Source of the DNA: DASQZT01 sp963728965
GTDB lineage: Bacteria > Acidobacteriota > Terriglobia > Bryobacterales > Bryobacteraceae
Length of the DNA stretch: 64,000 nt
Direction of reading: 5' to 3'
NCBI GenBank assembly: GCA_963728965.1
Contig: CAVSMH010000010.1
Span: 248,001 to 312,000, forward strand
Part shown: piece after piece, positions 1 through 9,191 of the stretch
How the letters are laid out: each line of letters opens with the position of its first letter
Position numbering within the stretch: position 1 is the stretch's first letter
The notes under the pieces: generated by a model
Told to the model about the DNA's origin: nothing
What the model saw: only the letters and a program-made list of their open reading frames with translations
Databases searched by the model: none
Made by a program: the position numbers and the translations under genes

Positions 1-1
1 C

Positions 2-724
2 GCGCAGAACGCCGACAATCCGTTCGACCGGCCGCCCGCCCGGGTGGACAAGGCGCTGCGCAGCCGGATCGCCGAGTTCTACGAAGATCACGTCAAAGGT
101 GAGTTTCGCAAGGCCGAGGCGCTGGTGGCCAACGACACGAAGGAGTTCTTTTACAGCCACAACAAACCCTCGTACCTGAGTTTCGAAATCGGCAGGATTC
201 AATATTCGGACGGCTACAAGCGCGCCCGCGCGACGGTGATCTGCGAGCAGTACGTCATGGTGCCCGGATTTGCCAACAAGCCCATGAAGGTGCCGACGCC
301 CAGCACCTGGAAACTGGTGAAGGGCAAGTGGTACTGGTATGTGGACCAGGAGGCCATGCGGAATACGCCGTTCGGCAAACTGGTGGGCGGGCCGCCTTCT
401 GCGCAGGGTGGTCCGATTCCGGCCGTAATCCCCGACACCGTGGAGCCGTTTCTGAAGAAGGTGAAAGTGGATAAAAAGGCCGTGATCCTGAAGCCCGGTA
501 ACTCGGACCAGGTTACCATCTCGAACACGGCGCCGGGTGTGATGAACATCTCGCTGTTCGGCGCCCTGGCGGGAGTGGAAGCTAAACTGGATCACACCAG
601 CCTGACGGTGGCCGGGAAAGCGGTGCTGACCCTCCGCGCCGCGGCAGGCGCAAGGTCCGGTCTGCTCACGATTCGCGTGGAGCAGACCGGGGAAGTCATA
701 CCCATCCGGGTAGAGATCCAATAG
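2..724 (+). CDS. Hypothetical secreted protein, 5' end outside window
   Basis: The reading frame is open to the left edge (Ala-Gln-Asn-Ala-Asp from base 2), so the start lies upstream and the GTG at 44 is internal. About 240 residues are visible. The opening Ala-Gln followed by a Pro/Asn-rich stretch looks like the region just after a signal peptide, which is inference. The N-terminal half carries an aromatic/Lys-rich segment (WKLVKGKWYWYVD). The C-terminal 100 residues alternate hydrophobic and polar residues like an Ig-like beta domain (VTISNTAPGVMNISLF). I recognise no family. It converges on the next gene with 45 bases between stops. Confidence 0.6.
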   Translation, partial: AQNADNPFDRPPARVDKALRSRIAEFYEDHVKGEFRKAEALVANDTKEFFYSHNKPSYLSFEIGRIQYSDGYKRARATVICEQYVMVPGFANKPMKVPTPSTWKLVKGKWYWYVDQEAMRNTPFGKLVGGPPSAQGGPIPAVIPDTVEPFLKKVKVDKKAVILKPGNSDQVTISNTAPGVMNISLFGALAGVEAKLDHTSLTVAGKAVLTLRAAAGARSGLLTIRVEQTGEVIPIRVEIQ

Positions 725-769
725 AAAGCGCACGAGCGTTCGGCGCCCGTGCGGGTTGCGGCCGAGCGG

Positions 770-1273
770 TTAGCTGATGCGCTCGTACCAGCCTTTACCC
801 ACGGCTCCGCCCACGCATTGATACACGTGGCCGTCCATCGGCGGGGTCTTTTTACCCGACTTGAACCAGGTGTCCATCGGGCCAACGGCGAACCACACAC
901 CAGCTCCGCCGTCCGCGGAATGGCCGATGTCGATCACGCCCTGGGGCAGCGCGGCTTCACGCTCGGCTTGGGTCTTGCTGCGGTCTTCGGGCAGCGGCGG
1001 CACGTCGCACACGGGTTGATCGCCCCGCGTGACGTAGGCCCACCCCTCGGCGTCGACCTTCACCACCAGGCCGTTGGGCGGTTGCGGCGGATTCGAGGTA
1101 TCGATCCGGCCGGCGTCCACCGAGATTTTCCAGTTATTGAAGGCCGTCATGTAGATAGTCTTCAAGTCTTCGTTGCGGAAATCGCACTGCAGCTTCGCGC
1201 TCGCCAGTACATTTGCCTGAGCGGCTTCCAACGTAGTCGTCTCAGGGTCGAGTTTTACGGGTATAGTCCCCAT
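770..1273 (-). CDS. Hypothetical protein, 167 aa
   Basis: A 167-residue protein starting at ATG with a good Shine-Dalgarno (AGGAG) six bases upstream on the minus strand. It has no signal peptide and no membrane segment. Three cysteines are spread along the chain (KLQCDF, QPVCDV, VYQCVGG). The C-terminal half is Gly-rich with Trp residues (GVWFAVGPMDTWF, GKGWYERIS), compatible with a small beta-sheet domain. I do not recognise the family. It is a single gene, convergent with the upstream partial gene; the 243 bases before the next gene hold nothing clear. Confidence 0.6.
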   Translation of the reverse strand: MGTIPVKLDPETTTLEAAQANVLASAKLQCDFRNEDLKTIYMTAFNNWKISVDAGRIDTSNPPQPPNGLVVKVDAEGWAYVTRGDQPVCDVPPLPEDRSKTQAEREAALPQGVIDIGHSADGGAGVWFAVGPMDTWFKSGKKTPPMDGHVYQCVGGAVGKGWYERIS

Positions 1274-1516
1274 CCAATCTCCTAGTTCCAGGCTAGAAGA
1301 CGGTCAGCGGGGTTCCGGTGGCGGAAGGTGGCAAGTGGTTGATTTCTTGGACAAAACTATTTTGCTGGGGGCGTGAATGCCTCATTGGGGGTCCCCCACA
1401 ACGGAGGATGAAACGAAATCCGCGCCGGATATCGAGGTTGCCGCCACAGAGTCTGCACCACAGAGAGCGACGAATTGACTGAACCGGCGGGGAAGACCGT
1501 ACGTTGTTAGAATCGT

Positions 1517-2428
1517 ATGAGGCTCCTTATGGACCGGCCTGCCACGACCCAAGCTGCTACCGCCCGCGACATTATTATGGAGATCCTTCGGAATATGCGG
1601 GAAGGGCTGGAGCCCCTTCATTACTCCGTGCTGCCCCCTTCCATCTTCGACGTTTACCTGTATCCGGATGATTTGGAACGGCTGCGCGGCATTCTGCCGC
1701 GGATTCTGGATGAGGCCCGGCGGGCGCTTGATGCGGAACTGGAGAAGCTCAATCGGGCTTCGCTGCGGGAGCGGTTGAAAATCGCGCGTCGCGGGGAGCC
1801 GAAGATCGCCGCGCCGGAGGGCGGGTGGCGGATCCGGCTCCTCGAGAATACCGACGACGATGCCGAGCCGGGCGACATCACGATTCATTCGGAACTGGCG
1901 CTGCCGGCCAAGCCCGAGTTCGGCGCCGGGTCCATGACTAAGCGGATCGCGACGCGGCGCAATGTGGGCGGCGGGCGCACCACCTATCAGCCCCAACCTG
2001 CCGCGGCGGCAGCCACGACGGCCGCGGCTCCTGCGCCCGCCGAGCGCCCGCCGGAGATCGAGGCCGGTTGCCTGGCCGTGATCGAGTACGACGATCACGG
2101 CGTGCGGAAGACGTTCCAGATGACCAAAGAACAGATCGTAGTAGGGCGCGGCGGGCGCGACTACTGGACCGATCTCAAGCTCGACACCGTGCCGGATGTT
2201 TCGCGCGAGCACTTCCGCCTGCGGCGCGACGCGGAAACCGGCAAGTTCTTCCTGAAGGACCTGAGCCGGCTGGGCACCACCATCAACGGGGAGAAAGCGC
2301 CTTCGAGCATCGAAATCGTGGACGGGGAGAAGCGGGACCGGAACGTGGAGGCGCCGGTGCCCGACGAGGCGCGGATCGGGCTCGCGGACGTGCTCTACCT
2401 CCATTTCCGAAGCGCATCGCATGGTTAA
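1517..2428 (+). CDS. FHA-domain protein with FhaA-like N-terminal domain
   Basis: Phosphothreonine-binding adaptor that opens the Ser/Thr phosphorylation operon. Residues 20-80 resemble the DUF3662 domain of actinobacterial FhaA (PPSIFDVYLYPDDLERLRGI). An Ala/Pro-rich linker (160-180) follows, then an FHA domain at about 185-298 with the usual binding-loop signatures: Gly-Arg at 210-211, SREH at 229-232 and NG at 257-258. FHA domains dock phosphothreonine on partner proteins; the kinase two genes downstream is the obvious source. An alternative start is the ATG at 1529, which has GAGG six bases upstream. The end overlaps the phosphatase start by 8 bases, so translation is probably coupled. 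Confidence 0.85.
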   Translation: MRLLMDRPATTQAATARDIIMEILRNMREGLEPLHYSVLPPSIFDVYLYPDDLERLRGILPRILDEARRALDAELEKLNRASLRERLKIARRGEPKIAAPEGGWRIRLLENTDDDAEPGDITIHSELALPAKPEFGAGSMTKRIATRRNVGGGRTTYQPQPAAAAATTAAAPAPAERPPEIEAGCLAVIEYDDHGVRKTFQMTKEQIVVGRGGRDYWTDLKLDTVPDVSREHFRLRRDAETGKFFLKDLSRLGTTINGEKAPSSIEIVDGEKRDRNVEAPVPDEARIGLADVLYLHFRSASHG

Positions 2429-3938
2429 AGCCAGACTGAAGTGTGCGGGTGATACCCACCCCGGCCGGGTGCGGACCAACAACGAAGATGCGTTCCACCT
2501 GGACGTGGACCGCGGCATCTTTTTCGTGGTGGACGGCATCGGCGGGCAGGCGGCGGGGGAGAAAGCCGCCGCCATCGCGGTGGAGCGGCTCCGCGCTCGC
2601 CTGGAGCGGCTGACTGGCACGGCGGAGCAGCGCATCCGCGAGGGCATCACGGTGGCAAACAATGAGATTCTGCGCGCAGCCCGCAGCCATCCGGAATGGG
2701 AGGGCATGGCCTGCGTGCTCACCGTGGCGGTGCTGGAGAACGGCTCGGCGGTGGTGGGCCACGTGGGCGATTCGCGCCTGTATCAGGTGCGCGCCGGCGG
2801 AATCCGCAAGATCACGCACGACCATTCGCCGGTGGGCGAGCGCGAGGACAACCGCGAGCTGAGCGAGGCCGAGGCCATGCGGCACCCGCGGCGTAACGAG
2901 GTTTTCCGCGACGTCGGATCGGAGGAGCACACTCCCGACGATCGCGACTGGATCGAGATCCGGCGGCTTGCGTTCGACGCCGACACCGCCCTCCTGTTGT
3001 GCAGCGACGGGCTGAGCGACCAGGTGCCTTCGGGCGAGATTCGCCGGCTGGTGGAACAGAACGCCGGTAACCCGGAGGCGGCGGTGCGCGACCTGATCGA
3101 TGCCGCCAACCGTGCCGGCGGCAAGGACAACGTTACGGTGGTGCTGATGGAAGGCGAGCAGTTCCAGGCGCCGGCCCGCGTCGTCGCGGCACCGCCAACT
3201 CGCACGGGTGGCCGCTGGTGGTTTCTGGCAGCCGGACTGCTCTTGGGCTTGGCGGCGATGTTCGGAGCACTGAAGTGGCTCGGGTGGCGGGTCCCTCCCC
3301 CGCCGGTGGCGCCCCCGCAGGTAGTCCTGGTCGGTACGGGACAGGCGTTCACGCGGATCGGCGACGCGCTGGCGCAGGCGCGCGCGGGCGACGTCGTGGA
3401 AGTGCTCGCCGGCGACTACCACGAGCAGGTGCGGCTCAAAGAAGGCGTCACCGTACGCAGCCGCGTGCCGCGGGAAGCCGTGCTGCTGGCAGTGCCGCTG
3501 AGCGACGGCCCGGTGGTGGTGGCCGACTCGGTTAAAGACGGGCGCATCGCGGGCTTTCTGATTCGCGCCGACCAGCAGGCCCCGATGGCGGCCGGAATCG
3601 TGCTCACCGGTTCGGATGTGGTGGTGGAGGACATGGAAGTGAAAGGCGCCGCCAAGGGAATCGTAATTCACGGTGGAACTCCGGTGCTGTTGGGGAATTC
3701 CATCCTCGACGGCACCGGCGAAGGCATCGTGGTGAGCGCTTCGAACGCCTGGGTTCTGCATAACTCGATTCGCAGGAACAAAGGCGCCGGGCTGGCGGCG
3801 CGCGACGGTGCCCAGCCAGTGGTGGCCGAGAACGTCTTCGAGAGAAACACAGTGGAACTGCCGAACGAAATGCTCAATGCGGTGAAGGCGCTCAACGTGT
3901 TCGTGGGAATGCCCAGGGTGGGGCCAGCCAGAAAATGA
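2421..3938 (+). CDS. PP2C-type Ser/Thr phosphatase with C-terminal beta-helix domain
   Basis: Metal-dependent PPM/PP2C phosphatase expected to reverse the phosphorylation made by the neighbouring kinase. Residues 1-245 carry the PP2C motifs: R18..NEDA (21-24), DGIGG (38-42), GDSR (116-119), SDGL (195-198) and GGKDN (233-237). A transmembrane helix follows at about 265-287, after a basic, Pro-rich linker. The remaining 200 residues (298-505) outside the membrane contain short repeating turns (GIVLTGSDVVVEDMEVKG, GIVIHGGTPVLLGNSILDG) typical of a right-handed parallel beta-helix of the pectate-lyase/DUF1565 kind. Actinobacterial PstP has a short extracytoplasmic tail instead. The stop overlaps the kinase start by 4 bases. 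Confidence 0.9.
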   Translation: MVKARLKCAGDTHPGRVRTNNEDAFHLDVDRGIFFVVDGIGGQAAGEKAAAIAVERLRARLERLTGTAEQRIREGITVANNEILRAARSHPEWEGMACVLTVAVLENGSAVVGHVGDSRLYQVRAGGIRKITHDHSPVGEREDNRELSEAEAMRHPRRNEVFRDVGSEEHTPDDRDWIEIRRLAFDADTALLLCSDGLSDQVPSGEIRRLVEQNAGNPEAAVRDLIDAANRAGGKDNVTVVLMEGEQFQAPARVVAAPPTRTGGRWWFLAAGLLLGLAAMFGALKWLGWRVPPPPVAPPQVVLVGTGQAFTRIGDALAQARAGDVVEVLAGDYHEQVRLKEGVTVRSRVPREAVLLAVPLSDGPVVVADSVKDGRIAGFLIRADQQAPMAAGIVLTGSDVVVEDMEVKGAAKGIVIHGGTPVLLGNSILDGTGEGIVVSASNAWVLHNSIRRNKGAGLAARDGAQPVVAENVFERNTVELPNEMLNAVKALNVFVGMPRVGPARK

Positions 3939-5884
3939 TAGCGCCGGCGAGCCGGAAGATCGGAAAGTACGGCATCCTGCGCAAGCTGGGCCGCGGCGGG
4001 ATGGCGGACGTGTACCTGGCCCAGGATAGCGAGTGCCACTGCACGGTGGCGCTGAAACTGATCGAGCACGCACCCGACCCCGATACGCAGGATGCGATCG
4101 AGGCCGAACGGCGCGGCGCCACGCTGCAAGCCCGGCTGGCCGAGACCGAGCGGCACGTCGTGCGGATTTTCGATTCGAGCGACGCCGACGGGTTCTTCTA
4201 CGTGGCCATGGAGTACGTGGAAGGCCAGGACCTCTCCGAACTGCTGCGGCGCGGTCCGCTGCCGGCGGAGTTCGCCGTGGATGCGGCCCGGGCGGTGGCG
4301 CAGACCCTCGACAGCGCCCACCATCTCCAGGTGATCATCGATGGCAAGGAGTTCCACGGCATCGTTCACGGCGATATCAAGCCGAAGAACATCCGCATCG
4401 ACACCACCGGAGAGGTGCGCGTACTGGATTTCGGGATCGCCAAGGCGCTGTCGCTTTCCCGGCGACTGACCCGCAACGAGTTCGGCAGCGTGCCCTACGG
4501 CTCCCCGGAACGGCTGGAACTCGGCGAAGTGAACGTGCTTTCCGACCTGTGGTCGCTGGCGGTGATGCTGTACGAAATGCTGACCGGCGCGCAGCCCTAC
4601 CAGGCGGAGAACACGGAGCGGCTCGAACGCCTCATCCGCTCGCGCGTGGCACCGCCGGCGCTGCCGGATTCGTGTCCGGAGACGCTGCGGCGCATCCTCC
4701 GGAAAGCGATGGCGCCGGAGCCGGAGTTGCGGTACCAGTCGGCGCGGGAGTTCGACGAAGACCTGGCTGCCTTTCGCGAGGGCGGAACGGTGCGGGCGCT
4801 GGTGGAGGATCTGGAGGCCACGCGCCGGACGGGGCGCCGCGACCTGGACGAGACACGCCGCACGCAGACCGGGACACTCGCCGCGGCCGACGATGAGACG
4901 CGGCGGACCGCCACCAACGGCCGGGCGTCCCTTCATTTCGGAAAATGGCCGCCCAAGCGGCGCCGTCTGCTGCGCCGGAAGATCCTGTCCGTCGCGTCCC
5001 TGGTAGTGGGATTGTGGATGGCGTGGCTGCTGATTTCGAGCGTGCTGCTCTACAAGCGCGGGCAGGCGCTGACCCGCGAGATTGCCGCCGAGCAGGTGAC
5101 CGACCCCAACCAGGTGTGGGCGCGATGGACCGAACTGGCGGGAAATAATCCTTCCTCTCCGTGGCTCAGCGCGCCCCGCAAGGCAGTGAAGCAGAAACTG
5201 GCGGGCGCCGCGGACCGGGTGATCGAGAGTTACCGCAACGGCGACGTGGTATATGAGACCCAGTGGAAGAGCGCCCGCGACCTGCTGGCCCACACCCTGG
5301 TGCTCGATCCGGACAACGAAGTGCGCGCGAAGCTGCGCGTGTGCGAGGGGCACCTGGCGCGAATCAGCGGCTCGAGCCACCGCTCGGCGTCCGAATATAA
5401 CGATGCCGTGTCCAAGTTCAACGAAGCCCACCAACTGATGCCGCAATCGCCCGACCCGCTGCTGGGACTGGCGCGGGTTTACGTCTACGGCCTGAAAGAC
5501 ATCGATAAGGGCTACCAGGCGCTGGAGCAGGTGGAAAAGCGTGGGTTTCAACTGGGCAATCGCGAGAAGAGCCTGCTCGCCGACGGGTATCGTGAGCGGG
5601 CCGACCGGCTCTTCTGGGACTCCCGCACGGTGCGCGGGATGCCGCAGGAGAAGGACGAGATCGAGCGCGCCAGAGACGACTACGAGCGGTCGCTCAAGCT
5701 GTACCAGAGTGTGGCGCCGTGGGGCAACGCCTATGCCAGCATCGGGCGCGTGGAACAGAGCCTGGAGAGCGTCAATTCGCGATTGCAGCAGATCGAGCAC
5801 GGAAACGGCCCCCTGGGCGTGCTGGAGAAGGCCAAGAAGATTCCCTCCTGGCTCAAGCCCCTGATCGATCGGATCACCAGGTGA
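3935..5884 (+). CDS. Membrane Ser/Thr protein kinase with C-terminal helical repeat region
   Basis: PknB-family kinase. The kinase domain spans about 11-285: glycine loop GRGGMADVYL (19-28), ATP lysine K41 in VALK, catalytic loop HGDIKPKN (145-152, HGD in place of HRD), DFG at 166-168 and an APE-equivalent SPERLELG. A juxtamembrane segment (294-325) repeats TRRT three times. A single transmembrane helix lies at about 350-372. The extracytoplasmic part (375-649) is helical with TPR-like pairs (SPDPLLGLARVYVYGLKD) and contains no PASTA repeats, so it senses something other than what PknB does. It overlaps the phosphatase gene by 4 bases and is followed after 100 bases by the SEDS-PBP fusion. 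Confidence 0.92.
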   Translation: MIAPASRKIGKYGILRKLGRGGMADVYLAQDSECHCTVALKLIEHAPDPDTQDAIEAERRGATLQARLAETERHVVRIFDSSDADGFFYVAMEYVEGQDLSELLRRGPLPAEFAVDAARAVAQTLDSAHHLQVIIDGKEFHGIVHGDIKPKNIRIDTTGEVRVLDFGIAKALSLSRRLTRNEFGSVPYGSPERLELGEVNVLSDLWSLAVMLYEMLTGAQPYQAENTERLERLIRSRVAPPALPDSCPETLRRILRKAMAPEPELRYQSAREFDEDLAAFREGGTVRALVEDLEATRRTGRRDLDETRRTQTGTLAAADDETRRTATNGRASLHFGKWPPKRRRLLRRKILSVASLVVGLWMAWLLISSVLLYKRGQALTREIAAEQVTDPNQVWARWTELAGNNPSSPWLSAPRKAVKQKLAGAADRVIESYRNGDVVYETQWKSARDLLAHTLVLDPDNEVRAKLRVCEGHLARISGSSHRSASEYNDAVSKFNEAHQLMPQSPDPLLGLARVYVYGLKDIDKGYQALEQVEKRGFQLGNREKSLLADGYRERADRLFWDSRTVRGMPQEKDEIERARDDYERSLKLYQSVAPWGNAYASIGRVEQSLESVNSRLQQIEHGNGPLGVLEKAKKIPSWLKPLIDRITR

Positions 5885-5984
5885 GGATTCTGGTGCCGGC
5901 TTCCGATTGCTGGAGCGGGACTCTACCCGCTCTTTGGCGAAACCATGGGACCGTACCGCGGCGGCAACACGGCGGGTCGAGGAT

Positions 5985-8900
5985 ATGGCGGTAACACGTA
6001 GCAGGGCGGCCGAACGGGCCGAAGTGCGGCGGGTGCCCGGAGGCCGCCTCTTGTGGCGGCGGCACGAGCTTGGGGGCATGGTGGCCGCGTGTCTGCTGGT
6101 CGCGGTCGGGCTCATTCTGGTCTACCGCTCCAAAGCCGACGCGCTCAACGATAACCCGCAGTTGGTGAACCTGAACGCGCTGACCGCGCGCGAGGAACTG
6201 TTGCCGGCGCTGGGCTCGATTCAGGACCCGCGGGAACGGCTGGAGACGGCGCGCAAAATCTACTACCTTTCGGGCTCGCTTCCGAATGTGGGCGGAATCC
6301 GGCACCTGCTCAGCGGCGAGCAGTTTCGCGAGTTGAAGCCGACATTCGTGGTGCGGCGGCCGGCGCAGTTCCGCCGGGCATTCTGGCTCTGGGTGACGCT
6401 GTTCTTCGCAGCGTTCCTGGCAGTGCACGTCTGGTGGAGCCTGCGGCGGTTCGAGGGCGACCCGCTGCTGCTGCCGGCGGTACTGGCCCTCAGCGGGATC
6501 GGGCTGATCCTGATGATCAGCCTGCGCGATCCACTCCGCGACAACCTGCTGTTCGTGGAGTTCGCGCAGGGCGCCGTTCTGGGCGCGATTCTGCTGGCCG
6601 GGCTGAGCGCCCTGGACTACCAGAAACTGCTGGGGAAGCTCACTTTCGTTCCGCTGCTGGCCAGCTTTGCCCTTTCGGTCCTGCTGATCTTGTTCGGCCA
6701 TGGACCGGGCACGAGCGACGCCAAAGTGAACCTGCTCGGGTTCCAGCCGGTGGAGATCATCCGCCTGCTGCTGATTCTTTTCCTGGCGGGTTTTTTTGCC
6801 AGCCGGTGGGACGTGCTGCGCCACGCGCGGGAAACGCGGCCCTCGCTGGCGCGGCTGACGCGCCGCTTCGATATTCCGCCGGTGGAGTACACCGCGCCGG
6901 TGGTGGTGTCGGTGGCGTTGTCGCTCGTCTTCTTCTTCCTGCAACGCGACATGGGCCCGGCGCTGGTCTTCGCGAGCCTGTTCCTGGTGCTGTACGCGGT
7001 GGCGCGGGGCAGCGTCCTGGTGCCCGCGGTGGGCCTGGGGCTGGTGGCCGCGGGGTTCGGATTCGGTTATCTCATCGGCGTGCCGCACACCGTGGCCAGC
7101 CGCATGGCCATGTGGCTCTCGCCATGGAACAACGTGGTGCACGGCGGCGATCAACTGGCGCATTCGCTGTGGGCGTTTGCGACGGGCGGCCTCACGGGCA
7201 TGGGAATCGGCAGGGGCGATCCCGGGCTGGTCCCGGCGGCGCACACCGACCTCATCCTCTCTGCACTGGGTGAGGAGTGGGGATTCCTGGGTGTGGCGGC
7301 GGTGCTCGCGCTCTATGCCTTCCTGGTGTACCGTTCGCTGCGCATCGCCACCCGGTCGCGGTCGGATTACGAATTCTTCCTGGGTACCGGGCTGGCGGCG
7401 GCGACGGCTTTGCAGGTTCTGTTGATCTCGGCCGGCGCGTTGGGCGTGATGCCGCTGTCGGGCGTGGTCACGCCGTTCCTGAGCTACGGGCGCACGTCCA
7501 TGCTGGCGAACTTCGCCATGATTGCGATGGTGGCGGCGATTTCCTCGCGCGCCGGCAAACCGGTCGCGGAGCGGCTGCCCCCTCTGCGCGCCGGAACGCG
7601 CACGCTCGCCGCGGTGTTCGCCGTGTGCGGAGCTGTGGTGCTAGCCAAGGCGGCTTACGTGCAAGTGCTGCGCAGCGCGACGGTTATGGGGCAAGGCACT
7701 CTGGTGGTGCAGGCCGACGGGGCTCGGCGCTATCAGTACAACCCCCGATTCCAGGACGTGATGCGCGAGATTCCGAAAGGCTCGATTTACGACCGCAACG
7801 GTCTGCCTCTGGCCACCAGCAACTGGGACGAACTGGAAAAGCACCGGGCGGAATACAAGCAGCTCGGCATCGATATCGACCGCGCGTGCTCCAGGACGGA
7901 CACCCGCCACTATCCGCTGGGCGGGCTGCTTTTCGACATGCTGGGCGATTTGCGGACGCGCATGCGGTGGGGTGCGTCGAACACTTCCTTCGTGGAGCGC
8001 GACTCGGCACGGCGCCTGCGCGGCTACGACGACCGGCCGGAACTGGTGCAGGTGAAGGATCCGCGCAGCGGCCGGATGGACACCGTGATCCGCTACGACT
8101 ACCGCGAGCTGGTGCCCTTGTTGCGGCATCGCCGCGACCCGCAGAATCCGGCCGTGCGCCGCATCCTGGACCGGCCGCGCGACGTGAAGATGTCGGTCGA
8201 TGCGCGGCTCGAAGTCAAGCTGGGAGAGATTCTGCGGAACCAGTTGCGGCAGGCGGGCAAGGACAAGGGGGCCGCGGTGGTGATGGATGCAGCGACGGGA
8301 GACCTGCTCGCGGCAGTGAGCCTGCCGGTGCCGCCCGATCGCCCCGAAGCCGCGGCGCCGGCGCCCGATGCGGCGAATCCGTTCCTGGACCGGGCGCGGT
8401 ACGGGCTCTATCCGCCCGGCTCGACCTTCAAAGTGGTGACCGCCATGGCAGCGCTGCGAAAGGACGCGGGCCTGGTGCACCGCACCTACGAGTGCATCCG
8501 CCTGCCCGACGGGCGTGTGGGCAACTACATCAAAGGCTCGAGCCGGCCCATCCGCGACGATATTCAGGACACCTCGCCGCACGGGACGGTCGACATGGCC
8601 CGCGGCATCACGGTTTCGTGCAACGCGTACTTCGCCCAGTTAGGGACGTACGATGTGGGGGCGCAGGCGCTGTTCGACACGGCGAAGCTGCTGGGCATTA
8701 CGGTGGCCGCCCCGGATACGGCCGCGCAGCTTCATAAATCCCTGCCGCAATCGGCCTACGGGCAGGGGCAGGTCGTAGCGTCGCCATTCCAGATGGCGCG
8801 CGTGGCGGCCACTGTCGCGGCGGGCGGCATGATGCCGCAAGGCCGGTGGATTACCGACGAGAACAACGTACGCACCAACGAACCCGCCCCGGTGCTGCCC

Positions 8901-9191
8901 CCCGAGGCGGCGCAGACGCTGGCCCGGTTCATGCGCGCGGTGGTGACCTCGGGCACGGGGCGGCGCGCCGCGGCGTCCGATGTGGCCGTTGCCGGCAAGA
9001 CCGGTACGGCGGAGCTGGCCGACGCGCCTTCCCACGCCTGGTTCATCGGCTTTGCGCCCTACGGGGGCACGGGGCGCAAGCTCGCCGTCTCGGTGCTGGT
9101 GGAAAATGGAATCTACGGCGGTACGGCGGCGGCGCCCGCGGCGGCCGAGATCATGAGCGCCGCGGCGAAGCTGGGGTTGATGAAACCATGA
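5985..9191 (+). CDS. SEDS (FtsW/RodA)-class B PBP fusion, peptidoglycan synthase
   Basis: One 1068-residue polypeptide joining a SEDS peptidoglycan polymerase to a penicillin-binding transpeptidase. The SEDS half (about 1-545) shows FQPVEI, QRDMGPALV, HTDLI with the catalytic-type Asp422, and FLSYGRTSM. After a further membrane helix (about 550-570) the periplasmic half starts at GSIYDRNG and has all three transpeptidase motifs: STFK (Ser813), SCN (878-880) and KTG (1005-1007). The SEDS half has an extra N-terminal helix and a loop of about 65 residues compared with RodA. The frame can be extended to a TTG at 5907, but the ATG at 5985 has GTCGAGG upstream and begins a more usual basic N-terminus. 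Its position next to kinase, phosphatase and FHA genes indicates control by Thr phosphorylation. The next gene overlaps by 4 bases. Confidence 0.93.
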   Translation: MAVTRSRAAERAEVRRVPGGRLLWRRHELGGMVAACLLVAVGLILVYRSKADALNDNPQLVNLNALTAREELLPALGSIQDPRERLETARKIYYLSGSLPNVGGIRHLLSGEQFRELKPTFVVRRPAQFRRAFWLWVTLFFAAFLAVHVWWSLRRFEGDPLLLPAVLALSGIGLILMISLRDPLRDNLLFVEFAQGAVLGAILLAGLSALDYQKLLGKLTFVPLLASFALSVLLILFGHGPGTSDAKVNLLGFQPVEIIRLLLILFLAGFFASRWDVLRHARETRPSLARLTRRFDIPPVEYTAPVVVSVALSLVFFFLQRDMGPALVFASLFLVLYAVARGSVLVPAVGLGLVAAGFGFGYLIGVPHTVASRMAMWLSPWNNVVHGGDQLAHSLWAFATGGLTGMGIGRGDPGLVPAAHTDLILSALGEEWGFLGVAAVLALYAFLVYRSLRIATRSRSDYEFFLGTGLAAATALQVLLISAGALGVMPLSGVVTPFLSYGRTSMLANFAMIAMVAAISSRAGKPVAERLPPLRAGTRTLAAVFAVCGAVVLAKAAYVQVLRSATVMGQGTLVVQADGARRYQYNPRFQDVMREIPKGSIYDRNGLPLATSNWDELEKHRAEYKQLGIDIDRACSRTDTRHYPLGGLLFDMLGDLRTRMRWGASNTSFVERDSARRLRGYDDRPELVQVKDPRSGRMDTVIRYDYRELVPLLRHRRDPQNPAVRRILDRPRDVKMSVDARLEVKLGEILRNQLRQAGKDKGAAVVMDAATGDLLAAVSLPVPPDRPEAAAPAPDAANPFLDRARYGLYPPGSTFKVVTAMAALRKDAGLVHRTYECIRLPDGRVGNYIKGSSRPIRDDIQDTSPHGTVDMARGITVSCNAYFAQLGTYDVGAQALFDTAKLLGITVAAPDTAAQLHKSLPQSAYGQGQVVASPFQMARVAATVAAGGMMPQGRWITDENNVRTNEPAPVLPPEAAQTLARFMRAVVTSGTGRRAAASDVAVAGKTGTAELADAPSHAWFIGFAPYGGTGRKLAVSVLVENGIYGGTAAAPAAAEIMSAAAKLGLMKP

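Noticed and set aside
1475..1513. TTGACT and TAGAAT upstream of the first FHA gene
   Set aside because: The 27-base spacing is too long for a sigma-70 promoter, and the hexamer ends three bases before the ATG, so the pair is not called.
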